From contig NZ_CADEAR010000014.1 in NCBI RefSeq assembly GCF_902825325.1, positions 1 through 64,000 on the forward strand: 64,000 nt of DNA. The letters are read 5' to 3'. Under the pieces are notes generated by a model, which searched no databases, was not told the origin of the DNA, and worked only from the letters and a program-made list of their open reading frames with translations. Positions 34,744-43,367 of the stretch are shown here, in pieces. This DNA comes from Brucella tritici (lineage in GTDB: Bacteria; Pseudomonadota; Alphaproteobacteria; Rhizobiales; Rhizobiaceae). The position numbers were made by a program, and so were the translations under genes. Every line of letters begins with the position of its first letter. Positions within the stretch are counted from its first letter, which is position 1.

Positions 34744-35988
34744 ATGGAAAAAGTTAACACGGTAGTTGTGGGGGCGGGCCAAGCCGGCCTGTCGATGAGC
34801 GAGCACCTGAGCAACGCTAATATCAGCCATGTTGTTCTCGAAAAGGGGCGAATTGCCGAGAGCTGGCGTTCGGCACGTTGGGATTCGCTGCGGGCCAATG
34901 GTCCAGCTTGGCACGATCGGCTGCCGAGCATGAGAATCCCAGATATCGAACAAGATGTATTCACGCCCAAGGAAAAACTGGTCGACTATCTCTCGAGCTT
35001 TGCCGAGAACACCAAAGCACCAGTTCGGACAGATGTTACAGTGCTTTCGGTCAAGAAGCTGCCCAAGAAGCAGGGCTTTCTTGTATCAACGACGGCGGGT
35101 GATTTCGAAGCGATAAATGTGATCGCGGCAACCGGTCCGTTCCAAGTTCCAGTAACGCCCCAGATCGTTCCTGAAACTGCCGACGTTGTCCAGATGCATT
35201 CGGTCGCCTACAAGAACCCGGACCAATTGCCCGATGGCGCAGTGCTTGTCGTCGGTGCGGGTGCCTCGGGTGGCCAGATCGCTGAAGAACTGGTTGATAC
35301 TGGTCGCAAGGTTTATCTGTCATTGGGTCGTCACATCCGTCCACCGCGGTTTTATCGCGATCGTGAAGGCGCATACTGGACAGGTGTGCTGGGTCGATGG
35401 GATACGGTCAACCGCGACAAGAATGTCCAGAATATTGCTCTCGCGATCAGCGGCGTCCATACCAAGATGCCAATCGACTATCGTCTGTTGGCCTCCAAGG
35501 GTGCCGTCCTGGTTGGCCGTACGGAAGGTTATAACGATGGAAAGCTCACCTTTGCGGATGATCTGGCCAAGAACATTGACGAAGGCAACAAGAGCTACCT
35601 CAGTACGCTCGATGTGATCGATCAATATATTGAGTATAATGGGCTTGATCTGCCGGAATATCCTGATGCACGTAACCTGCTTCCGCCGACGGAATACGAG
35701 AAGAACGCCATTCTTGAGCTGAATCTCGCCGAGGCCGGCATCACCTCGATCATATGGGCTGCAGGCTTCAAGCGTGATTATAGCTGGCTTGAGTTGGATT
35801 TATTCGATGAGGACGGCAATCCTGTTCACGAACTTGGTGTCTCCAAGGAGCCGGGCATCTACTTCCTGGGATTGCCATTCCAATCGCGGCGCCGCTCCAG
35901 CTTCTTGTTCGGTGTTTGGTATGACGCGAAATACATTGCCGACTACATCGCGATGATGCAAATGTATCACGACAAGTATAACACCTGA
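34744..35988 (+). CDS. Flavin-containing monooxygenase-like NAD(P)/FAD oxidoreductase
   Basis: A 414-residue two-dinucleotide-fold flavoprotein: FAD loop VVVGAGQAGLSMSEHL at the N-terminus, a GRIAESWRSARWDSLRANGP segment typical of CzcO/FMO-like proteins, a second nucleotide loop VLVVGAGASGGQIAEELVDTG for NADPH near residue 170, and a late IIWAAGFKRDYSWLELD. Such enzymes oxygenate nitrogen or sulfur atoms or carry out Baeyer-Villiger reactions. It lies 134 bp after the nitrilase gene on the same strand and is probably the last gene of this catabolic block; a putative terminator follows. Confidence 0.83.
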   Translation: MEKVNTVVVGAGQAGLSMSEHLSNANISHVVLEKGRIAESWRSARWDSLRANGPAWHDRLPSMRIPDIEQDVFTPKEKLVDYLSSFAENTKAPVRTDVTVLSVKKLPKKQGFLVSTTAGDFEAINVIAATGPFQVPVTPQIVPETADVVQMHSVAYKNPDQLPDGAVLVVGAGASGGQIAEELVDTGRKVYLSLGRHIRPPRFYRDREGAYWTGVLGRWDTVNRDKNVQNIALAISGVHTKMPIDYRLLASKGAVLVGRTEGYNDGKLTFADDLAKNIDEGNKSYLSTLDVIDQYIEYNGLDLPEYPDARNLLPPTEYEKNAILELNLAEAGITSIIWAAGFKRDYSWLELDLFDEDGNPVHELGVSKEPGIYFLGLPFQSRRRSSFLFGVWYDAKYIADYIAMMQMYHDKYNT

Positions 35989-36006
35989 CAGTTGACTTAC
36001 GACTAG

Positions 36007-36043
36007 AGCGTTCTCTTAAGGTGATTAACTTCGTGGGAACGCT
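36007..36043 (+). terminator. Probable terminator of the amidase/Rid operon
   Basis: AGCGTTC at 36007-36013 pairs with GAACGCT at 36037-36043, and TTTCTGTTT follows on the plus strand. The loop is long (23 nt). A second hairpin, AGGTGCC/GGCACCT with a 6-nt loop, lies at 36068-36087. Together they close the operon that ends at 35988. Confidence 0.5.
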
Positions 36044-36087
36044 TTCTGTTTACTCAAAAAATGCGCCAGGTGCCTGTCACGGCACCT

Positions 36088-36193
36088 AGAGCATTTCCTG
36101 TTTTGATTGAATTGTTGGAAATACTCTATCTATTTGTTTTCACGCATGTCTTTATCCCAAAAAACCGGTTCCCACTTTTGGGAGACATGCTCT
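36088..36193. repeat. 106-bp palindromic repeat, Bru-RS-like
   Basis: The element begins AGAGCAT and ends ATGCTCT (perfect inverted ends), with an internal near-palindrome around AACCGGTT and a CCCACTTTTGGG segment. Its length matches my memory of the Bru-RS repeats of Brucella (about 103-105 bp), which lie in intergenic DNA and serve as IS711 targets. Identity to Bru-RS was not checked. It sits between the catabolic block and the fimbrial genes. Confidence 0.6.
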
Positions 36194-36486
36194 AAATGTT
36201 CATGACTGGTAATCAAGCGGGTGTGCCAGCAGGCAGTGATGGCGGCCGCCATTGAACAAGGCATAAACTCTTTTTTAGCGCAGTCCCGACGCTCTTCTGA
36301 TTAACTCCGAGATTTGTAGGCGCCTTCATTTCCAAATCTGAGGTGGCAAGAGCATTGTGATAAGTCGAATTTTGGCGAAGAGTTTAATCATAAGGCAGTG
36401 CGTCAGACTACAGAGCGGGACATACTAAACGCAGCTCCGTATTGGAATGATTATGGCGGCGGACGGCGCGTATACCCCGTGTCAGA
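36194..36486. other. Gap between repeat and small periplasmic protein gene
   Basis: About 290 bp of AT-rich DNA at the junction between the catabolic block and the fimbrial locus. A short open frame runs across it into the reverse of the small protein gene, but has no recognisable features. I see no gene or strong hairpin here. Confidence 0.3.
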
Positions 36487-36759
36487 TTATTGTTTGACCG
36501 AAATTTCAAACTCTTTGGTGGAGATTTTCGTCCTATTATTTTTCCGTGTCAGCGTCGCGCGATCCGTCTTTATCTCAGAACCGCCGACCTTGATAGAAAC
36601 ATTTCCTGACAGTTCAGTTGTGTGAGGTGAAAGCTCCTTAAAATTATCTGCTTTAAATGAAGCCGTCATGGGGTATTTGGTAACCGGCTTTGCCTGTACA
36701 GCAAGCGGAGCCAATGGAACACTGAGTGAAGCCAGTATGATCATGGTTTTAAACAGCAT
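36487..36759 (-). CDS. Small periplasmic protein, LptA/OstA-like repeat suspected
   Basis: A 90-residue protein from ATG 36759 (GAGGA 6 bp upstream). It has a clear signal peptide, LFKTMIILASLSVPLAPLAV, cleaved near VQA-KPV. The remaining 65 residues read as short alternating beta-strands (TTELSGNVSIKVGGSEIKTD, then RATLTRKNNRTKISTKEFEI). The GNVSIKVGGSEIKTDRATL pattern resembles one or two turns of the LptA/OstA jelly-roll repeat, but the protein is about half the usual size. It reads in the same direction as the fimbrial operon, 319 bp downstream of it. Function not known. Confidence 0.5.
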   Translation of the reverse strand: MLFKTMIILASLSVPLAPLAVQAKPVTKYPMTASFKADNFKELSPHTTELSGNVSIKVGGSEIKTDRATLTRKNNRTKISTKEFEISVKQ

Positions 36760-37078
36760 GTGATCCTCATCTATGTTTTGAGTGGTCATGATGAGATATC
36801 AACACAGGCACGCCAAAGAGAACACCGCAAGAAGATGGGGGCTGGAACAGATTTGCAAAAAATTCTCACGGCGCTCTTTTTAAGTAGCTTTACACGGCCT
36901 TGGTTTGAGTTGGCGTATACGTGGCGATTATACGGTATTGCCAAAAGTTGTTTGCTGCCGGCGGTTGGGCTGTTCGGGTCAACTGTTTCGGACGCCTTCG
37001 CAAACCGTGTCAGCCGGGATCGAGTTATCCGAGGGGCGTCCGTCCCATCAGAACCGGCAATGCCCATATTTATTGGTT
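36760..37078. other. Gap between fimbrial tip gene and small protein gene
   Basis: A 319-bp stretch without a convincing gene. Overlapping open frames exist on both strands but have no start signals or family resemblance, and codon use looks unconstrained. It should contain the promoter of the small protein gene at its left end. Confidence 0.3.
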
Positions 37079-38176
37079 TCAGAAGGTTGCGGTTACAATA
37101 ACGGTATCCAAATAAGCTCCTGCGGCAGGTGCTATTGCGAGCGGCGTAATGATTTCGGCGCAGACCTGATGATTATCGATCGCGTTGACGGTATTTCCGA
37201 AGCCTGAAAGAGTACTTTTGTCATCCCACGCAGTCTTACATTCGTTTTGAAGTAACTTGTAGGGTAAAAAATTATTGCCGTTTTTCAGCCGGGCGATGCC
37301 ATTTTCAGCATTGTCGCCAGTATTAATGCTTATACTGTAAGGTGTTTTATACGTGCACCGGATTCCCACATTACCATAGGCGTGAAGCTGGCCCGCGTTC
37401 TTAGATGCAATCTCGATGCTGCTTTGGGTTCCAAAATCAATGTCTTGAAAATTCTCCATCTGGCAGTCCTTGGTAACGGTCGCGGTTGCGATGAAATCAC
37501 TGATAATTGTTCCATCCGGATTGGCAATGCCGGAGCCACATGATGATGCTTCACCACTGTTGAACTTGTACTGTGTGACCAGTTGATAAGCATTGCTGTA
37601 AACGCCTGACTGGACACGATCTTGTTGTTGCCGGTCGAGATAAGTCAGGGTCAGTTGTTGTGCCGCAATGGTACTATGTTGCGCTGGCGTCCAGTTGGTA
37701 TAATGCGTCCAGCCAGCCGTCGATTTTGAGCCGCCAAATTTTGCTATAGGTATGTCTCCGCTGCCTTGCAGCCTCATCTGCCAGGCAAGTTGGGAGTTGG
37801 CGTCGCGTGTCTGATAGAATGTGTTGTTTGCGATTGAGCTTGCGAGGCCGCTATCTGCAGATTGTATGTAGGTACAAAACTGAATGCTGTTGAATTTCGT
37901 CGGCGAACTACAGTTGTATTCCACTCGGCTTGTGGCTGATGCGGCTGCGTTTGCTACGATGTCGACCACTGTATTGCCGAATGTGCCGAGGCTTCTGAGG
38001 CTGCAAACCCCACCACCGGCTGCGGCCGGGGAAGACAGTGAAATCAGGATAACCATTATACCTATGGCCAACATGCAAAACGGCGGAAGGAACCTAGAAG
38101 CGTTTTGAATATTTGAAAGCCAGCAGTTACGGTGCATACAGGACATACGCATGAACATTCTCCGTTTCAGTGGCAT
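37079..38176 (-). CDS. Two-domain spore-coat-U (SCPU) protein, probable fimbrial tip adhesin (CsuE-like)
   Basis: A 365-residue secreted protein with a hydrophobic export signal (about residues 30-52, FCMLAIGIMVILISLSSPAA). Two tandem SCPU-like halves follow: the first from GGGVCSLRSLGTFGNTVVDI and the second from CQMENFQDIDFGTQ to the C-terminal LDTVIVTATF. Cysteines are paired in each half. In archaic Csu pili the last gene of the operon encodes such a two-domain tip protein. Several ATGs lie close together at the start, and I kept the first. It overlaps the usher stop by 10 bp, so it is translated from the same message. Confidence 0.78.
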   Translation of the reverse strand: MPLKRRMFMRMSCMHRNCWLSNIQNASRFLPPFCMLAIGIMVILISLSSPAAAGGGVCSLRSLGTFGNTVVDIVANAAASATSRVEYNCSSPTKFNSIQFCTYIQSADSGLASSIANNTFYQTRDANSQLAWQMRLQGSGDIPIAKFGGSKSTAGWTHYTNWTPAQHSTIAAQQLTLTYLDRQQQDRVQSGVYSNAYQLVTQYKFNSGEASSCGSGIANPDGTIISDFIATATVTKDCQMENFQDIDFGTQSSIEIASKNAGQLHAYGNVGIRCTYKTPYSISINTGDNAENGIARLKNGNNFLPYKLLQNECKTAWDDKSTLSGFGNTVNAIDNHQVCAEIITPLAIAPAAGAYLDTVIVTATF

Positions 38177-40575
38177 ACGACACCCGCAATTTCAGCTATA
38201 GAGCCCACCACAGGTTTGTAATCAAAACTGGCGTGACAGGTGCCCAACCCTTCAGGTAGCGTAACGGTGAGGTTGTTTTTCGGGGACAGGTCGGTAAGCC
38301 ATACGCGCCCGTCGTAGCCCATAATCGCAGGCTGATCGGTTCCCTCACGCAAAACTTCAGCACCCACGGGCAATGGTTTGCCATTTGCATCTATCAATAT
38401 GACAGTTGCGGCTTGTATCCTTTTCGTACCGAAATCAATAACGGCGCCGGAACGATCAGCGGGTACAACAATCGCTTGAGTATTATCTGGCTGAAGGTCT
38501 ACAGCCAGATTGGTAGGATCAATTGCGATTGTGTTGTTTTGGTAGGATTGCAAATCGGGCACGAAAGCACGGCCGGCGGAATTGGTATTGGTGACATGAC
38601 GGCCATTGAGGGAAACCCGCGCATTCGGTCCTCCGCCTTTTACCACGGCAAAGGCATCGCTGACCTGATTGACAAAGAATATGCCACCACCTGCAATAAT
38701 GAAAGCACCATCAGCGGTGGCTGTAATACGACCTTCATCACCGGACTGGTCAACTGAACCGGAGAAGTCGCCAAAGGAAGATCGATAGTCGACTGTTGCC
38801 GAACGGCTGCCTCTGCTTTTTATGTTTTCCCGATCCCTCAATGACCAAGCGATGGGATCCTCGCCAAGACGCGCGGATTTTGTCAAAGTCGTATCGAGGC
38901 CATTATTGTCAGCGCTGACCGAGGCGGTCATATTTTCGCCGATAGGAATACTGAAGCCAACAAAAATTCCGCAATTGTTATGTTTATCCAGATCGGTATA
39001 GCCGGTCGCATAAAGTGAAGCGTTTTTGAAAATTGTCCGCGACCAGGAAACATTGAGAAGACTGGCATCGTCGTCTTTACCTGCACCACGAATGCGAGAG
39101 TAATTAATAGCAAGCGAAGAGGGATCAAACCCTAGCGGGAAAGAAAAGCCGATGCTGTCGATACTACTGGCGCGCACTGAAATGGGCGCTTGTTCGCTAT
39201 GTCGCCGGTCAGTGACAAGGCCAATGTCGTTATAATCGCCAAAATTGCGATTGGTGCTGATATAAAATATATAACCATTATACCCGGTCTGGAAGCCTAT
39301 CGCGGCTTTGCCGCCGCTTTCGATCCTGTCCGGTCCACTGAAGCGACTAACGGCCAACGACGCTCGGAGCGATCCCAAAGAGCCCAGACTGGTGATGAAG
39401 CCGCCGCCGCCATTGAGTAAGCCTTGGGTAGCTTCGAAATGCGCTTCCGTGGTGAGCCAGTTCGTCAGACCGTAACGCACACTTGCCGAACCAGCGAGAT
39501 TGCGATCATATTCAAAAGAGTCGTAGCCATATCCAACGCGCGGAAAGCCCAACTCCGTTGAAAAATCAAAGACACCCTTACCAACCATATCCGGCCCATA
39601 GTAATAAGTGTGTCGCGTGCGGATTTCCCGGCCCAGCGCATCGCGCATGACAATGCTCGCATCGCCATAGCCGTTGAAAAATGGAAGTCCGCTGAATTCG
39701 AACGGCCCTGCGGGGACGTCACCTGAGAACGTCTTGATGTTATTGAGATAAAGATCAAGTGTGGAAGGCACGGAAGCGCTTCCGGACAGGTTGGGAACCG
39801 GAGAGGTGATGAGATCAGGGCGAACGGCGAAGTTGCGTTTGAACTGGATGCCGCCAAATCGCCAGGACGAATTCCACGAAAGACCGCCTGAAACGCTGTC
39901 GCCAACTTGATAAACGAGGGCTTTCTCGGGGTCGGTATAACGCCAAGAACTGTCAAGACGGGTTAGCCCGTTCCTGAAATCATTTGTCTTGTCTACAACT
40001 GCGTCGAACTTACCCAGCGCCGAGGTCGAAGTGACGCCGAAAGGTGTCAAAAACCGTGTATCGAAACTACCGCTAAAGGCTCTGTGAGAGCCCCCGTTCC
40101 AGCCCGTGGCGCCGTAGAGCGTATAATTGAGAATAAAGCCAAAATTGGAGCGTACCTTGGAAAAATCGATCGACTTGCTGGTTGAGCCGACATTAATACG
40201 GTTGGGAACGCGAACTGCATCCGGGGCCGTGAATATGATAAGCTGCCCCGGTTCATCATAGCGCCAGGTGACGCCAGCCAGCGTATCCAGTGCGATCAGG
40301 CCATCTTGCCCAAGCTTGCCTGTTTCAGGCTTAATTCCGGCAGTTTGCAGGTCGCCGGGTGTCGCAGCAAACTTGTCCTTGGGAAGACGTTTGAATGCCG
40401 CGAGTGCGCCAGTAGGTTGGCCATTGATGACGACACCCAGCATTAATGTTTGTGCCTGCTGACTGGCGGAAACGGCTTCTTGAGCCCCCGGTAATCTGGT
40501 GCCTGCCATCAGCAGACACCAGACTGTCAATGTCAATTTAGCGGCCCGAGACCATGGCTGTCTGGTTAACCGCAT
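38167..40575 (-). CDS. Outer-membrane usher of an archaic (Csu-type) chaperone-usher system
   Basis: An 802-residue outer-membrane protein with an N-terminal signal (LTLTVWCLLMAG...GAQEA), an N-terminal chaperone-binding domain, a long beta-rich central barrel (about residues 140-640) interrupted by a plug, and C-terminal domains ending with the cysteine pair in GTCHASFDY and GVVCH. FimD/CsuD family features include the FNGYGDASIVMRDALGRE region. It assembles subunits delivered by the chaperone into the surface fibre. Its start overlaps the chaperone gene by 38 bp. Confidence 0.88.
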   Translation of the reverse strand: MRLTRQPWSRAAKLTLTVWCLLMAGTRLPGAQEAVSASQQAQTLMLGVVINGQPTGALAAFKRLPKDKFAATPGDLQTAGIKPETGKLGQDGLIALDTLAGVTWRYDEPGQLIIFTAPDAVRVPNRINVGSTSKSIDFSKVRSNFGFILNYTLYGATGWNGGSHRAFSGSFDTRFLTPFGVTSTSALGKFDAVVDKTNDFRNGLTRLDSSWRYTDPEKALVYQVGDSVSGGLSWNSSWRFGGIQFKRNFAVRPDLITSPVPNLSGSASVPSTLDLYLNNIKTFSGDVPAGPFEFSGLPFFNGYGDASIVMRDALGREIRTRHTYYYGPDMVGKGVFDFSTELGFPRVGYGYDSFEYDRNLAGSASVRYGLTNWLTTEAHFEATQGLLNGGGGFITSLGSLGSLRASLAVSRFSGPDRIESGGKAAIGFQTGYNGYIFYISTNRNFGDYNDIGLVTDRRHSEQAPISVRASSIDSIGFSFPLGFDPSSLAINYSRIRGAGKDDDASLLNVSWSRTIFKNASLYATGYTDLDKHNNCGIFVGFSIPIGENMTASVSADNNGLDTTLTKSARLGEDPIAWSLRDRENIKSRGSRSATVDYRSSFGDFSGSVDQSGDEGRITATADGAFIIAGGGIFFVNQVSDAFAVVKGGGPNARVSLNGRHVTNTNSAGRAFVPDLQSYQNNTIAIDPTNLAVDLQPDNTQAIVVPADRSGAVIDFGTKRIQAATVILIDANGKPLPVGAEVLREGTDQPAIMGYDGRVWLTDLSPKNNLTVTLPEGLGTCHASFDYKPVVGSIAEIAGVVCH

Positions 40576-41254
40576 AATCGTCCCCTTTGGCCGTAATATT
40601 TACATGGCTACCGACCTGAATGGGGCCTGCAGAGGCGGTCCAGCGCACCGTGCTACCGGGTAGGACATAGCCATTGAGGCCTCCGCCAAAATTGACATGG
40701 CTACTGGATGTTGAAGCAGTCAAATTGGCAATTTTGGCATGGCGATTGCCGGTATTGGTTGCCTCGATCACCAATTCCTTGCCGGAACGCTGTATTTTCC
40801 AGTGCAAATCTGCCGTTGCAGAGCGATCTGAGAAAAACACCGGAATGGAATAGCGTGTGGCCAAATTGACGGCGGCAGCGCGACGACGGACATTGATTTC
40901 AGGAAGTTCATCAATCAATAGCCGGTAGCTTTCTTCGCTACTCCTAAAAGGAGCGGTGAGATGGACAACGCGAATGGTATAAGCCTTGTCGGGTTGTAGT
41001 GCGGCGGCTGGTGGACTGACGATAACCTCTGTGGCGGGTGTCAGTTGGTCTTTCCCTGCGACTTGGGTCCATTTGTAAACACGAATCTGAACGTTGGATC
41101 GGTCATCACTATTGTTACGAAGCGTTATGGATGATGCACGGACTGGCGCGGTGAGGTCGAGGGAAACAGGCGATACCTGCAAGGATGCCGCCTGAACGCT
41201 GCTCACGCACACCAACCCGGAGACAGAAGCCAGCAAGACAGTAAATCTGGACAT
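40538..41254 (-). CDS. Periplasmic fimbrial chaperone (Csu-type)
   Basis: A 238-residue periplasmic chaperone with a Sec signal (FTVLLASVSGLVCVSSVQA) and the two Ig-like domains of the PapD family. The start LQVSPVSLDLTAPVRASSITLRN is typical of archaic chaperones, as is YRLLIDELPEI, the conserved motif of the first domain. It should donate a beta-strand to pilin subunits and bring them to the usher. GGAG precedes the ATG at about 8 bp. It is the second gene of the four-gene operon, 23 bp after the pilin gene. Confidence 0.9.
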   Translation of the reverse strand: MSRFTVLLASVSGLVCVSSVQAASLQVSPVSLDLTAPVRASSITLRNNSDDRSNVQIRVYKWTQVAGKDQLTPATEVIVSPPAAALQPDKAYTIRVVHLTAPFRSSEESYRLLIDELPEINVRRRAAAVNLATRYSIPVFFSDRSATADLHWKIQRSGKELVIEATNTGNRHAKIANLTASTSSSHVNFGGGLNGYVLPGSTVRWTASAGPIQVGSHVNITAKGDDYAVNQTAMVSGR

Positions 41255-41277
41255 GGAAATATCTCCGGGAAGGGAAA

Positions 41278-41796
41278 CTAGTATGTAACGATAACACTCA
41301 CGATGTCGGTATACTCACCAGCGGGTGGTGTTGCGTCTTGATTGAAAATCTTGGCATAAACGGGGAATTTTTGTACTTCCCCAGTCCCCGTAGCTTTCAC
41401 GGAATTTGGATCGGTCCCCCATTGTGTTGTGCGTTGGGAATCTTTAAAGAGCCTATAAGGGACAAAGTTGCCTGCGGCGGACTTCATTCTACGGAAAGCA
41501 GGACCGGGTTCTGATGGAGACTGACCATCATCAAGACCTATTGTATATGCAATATCCTTGCCGCATTTAACCTCAATTCCAGATGTATCACTTGTTTGAG
41601 CCTCAACGTTATGAGTGATATCATCGACATATCCGAAATCGATAAGAGAATTGTCACCGCTCGTTACTTGGCACGCCTGTCCAATATTGATTTTTACCGT
41701 CAATTTACCAGTAGTGGTTTTTGCACTAGCTACAGGTATAAAGGCTGCAGATGCCATAAGGCATGATATGCTGAATAGAATATTCCTGGCGTACAT
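41278..41796 (-). CDS. SCPU-domain major pilin (CsuA/B-like)
   Basis: A 172-residue single-domain secreted subunit. Signal peptide: ILFSISCLMASAAFIPVASA. The mature part starts KTTTGKLTVKINIGQACQV and ends with the strand YTDIVSVIVTY; two Cys residues can form the SCPU disulfide (in GQACQV and EVKCGKD). Length and order match the main subunit of archaic Csu-type pili. It is the first gene of the leftward fimbrial operon. Confidence 0.85.
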   Translation of the reverse strand: MYARNILFSISCLMASAAFIPVASAKTTTGKLTVKINIGQACQVTSGDNSLIDFGYVDDITHNVEAQTSDTSGIEVKCGKDIAYTIGLDDGQSPSEPGPAFRRMKSAAGNFVPYRLFKDSQRTTQWGTDPNSVKATGTGEVQKFPVYAKIFNQDATPPAGEYTDIVSVIVTY

Positions 41797-42443
41797 TATA
41801 ATCTCCGTCTGATTTGATTTTCTTTCTTAGGTATTGCAAAGGGCAGGCAGATGTGATCACCAGAAGTATCGGCTACTGAGGTGAGCGTGAACAATATAAA
41901 AGGCCGACTAAGGAGCTAATAGCTGAGAGATTACTCATCTATTTGAAGTAATATTGCAGATTCACCGGCGCATGCAGGTAGGTACTCGGAAATTCATTTT
42001 TGACTACCCAGTGAAACTGTTCCAAACGCAAAGAACAATACTTACAAAGTAAATTATTATTGCAAAATCACTATTTGCAATATATGCGCATGTTTAATTC
42101 TACATGCGATAGGATGAACGCATAATAATGGAGTGGATACTATAATTTAACAGTACATTCAGACAGGAATTCGTCAACGCCAATAAGTTGGTCATGGTAT
42201 TGTTATGGTTTACTATGAAGCTGCAACGATGCGTTAGGCATGGTAGATGACATGCTCGCATCTGCTCACCAGAAAAAGCGCTTTTCCTCAAACAACAGTT
42301 CATAACGCTCATGGCATAACGACGCCCAGAGGCAGCTCGCTCCGTCCCAACCACATTTTGCAACACACCCTGAAATATTCGACAGAGCCGTATATTTAGG
42401 CTGGAATAGAGACGAATGTTGCGTGGCGATCTTCAACGGTCGC
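41797..42443. other. AT-rich gap upstream of the fimbrial operon
   Basis: About 650 bp, clearly AT-richer than the catabolic regions on either side (for example 42040-42150). It should hold the promoter of the leftward fimbrial operon. A leftward open frame of 88 codons at 42100-42366 has no ribosome-binding site or family resemblance and I do not accept it. No repeat or attachment site was recognised. Confidence 0.35.
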
Positions 42444-43358
42444 TTAGCTGTCCTCGTAGATCAAAGGCCCAAGAGACTTGGCGAAACGCGTTACCATCTC
42501 CAATCCAGCTTCGGTAGGCCTGAGCGCAGGCGCCCGATCAAAAATTTCGATACCTGCTCGTAGCCCAAAGAGACGCTTGCCATAGCACATCAGATGCTCG
42601 ATGCCCTGCATGGTATTGACGACCGCCGGGAGCATTGTCTCGTAAGAACGTTGAGCTTCTTCATCCCACCCATCCATGAAGAACTCATAGGTCCTGACGG
42701 CGTAGTCGATACAATCGGGAGCAAGAATGAGCCCTTTGCAACCCGCCCGCAGATTGTCCGGCAGCTCAAGCCCGGCGCGTCCGTTGAATACCGGCATCCG
42801 TCCTGCGGTGACCTGGATCAGATTGGCAATGTCAACGACCGGCCCTTCGCCTTTGATCAGCTTTATATTGGGATGCCGCTCACCGAGCTCACGAATATCT
42901 TCGGCATTCAGGCCGCGGCCCATCAGGGCGGGGGCATTCTGGATGGCAACCGGAAGAGAGGTACTATCTGCAACGCGGCCGAAAAAGCTCATATATTCGC
43001 GGGCCTGAAACTGCCCGATCATGGGCGGCTGGAGAATGAGCCAATCAACGCCCAATCTTTCTGCTTCACGCACCTGACGTACCTGCTCTGCGACAGATGA
43101 ACCATAAATGGTGATTGCCACAGGCACCTGTCCCTTGGTGTCCTCAACGAGCCATTGCATGATCTGGCACCGTTCGGCTTCGCTCAGCTTGGATGCTTCT
43201 GTGGCCAGCCCCAGCGCAGCCACGCCATGCACGCCCTGCGCAAGGCACAATTCGGTCTGCCGGCGCATCGCTTCGCGATCGAGATTTTCATCCCGATCGA
43301 AAAGCGCATAGAGAATGGCGTGGATACCGTGAAGGGTGCTAGGAGAAAAACGGGACAT
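42444..43358 (-). CDS. DapA-family lyase/aldolase (sugar-acid type)
   Basis: A 304-residue TIM-barrel protein of the dihydrodipicolinate synthase/N-acetylneuraminate lyase superfamily, which cleaves or dehydrates 2-oxo (deoxy) sugar acids through a Schiff base. The Schiff-base lysine lies in NIKLIKGEG near residue 170 and the threonine of the substrate loop in GLATEASKLS near residue 50. The catalytic tyrosine of the usual YNxP motif is missing: the protein reads IQNAPALMG. Its start is 9 bp after the MFS transporter stop, so both form one operon, probably for import and cleavage of a sugar acid. True dihydrodipicolinate synthase is unlikely in this context. Confidence 0.8.
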   Translation of the reverse strand: MSRFSPSTLHGIHAILYALFDRDENLDREAMRRQTELCLAQGVHGVAALGLATEASKLSEAERCQIMQWLVEDTKGQVPVAITIYGSSVAEQVRQVREAERLGVDWLILQPPMIGQFQAREYMSFFGRVADSTSLPVAIQNAPALMGRGLNAEDIRELGERHPNIKLIKGEGPVVDIANLIQVTAGRMPVFNGRAGLELPDNLRAGCKGLILAPDCIDYAVRTYEFFMDGWDEEAQRSYETMLPAVVNTMQGIEHLMCYGKRLFGLRAGIEIFDRAPALRPTEAGLEMVTRFAKSLGPLIYEDS

Positions 43359-43367
43359 ACATCAATC

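Noticed and set aside
36760-37101. Rightward open frame antisense to the fimbrial direction
   Set aside because: It overlaps the end of the tip gene, lacks a ribosome-binding site and has no family features.
42100-42366. Small leftward open frame in the AT-rich gap
   Set aside because: No ribosome-binding site, no signal peptide and no family resemblance; the sequence is Cys/Arg-rich and looks random.
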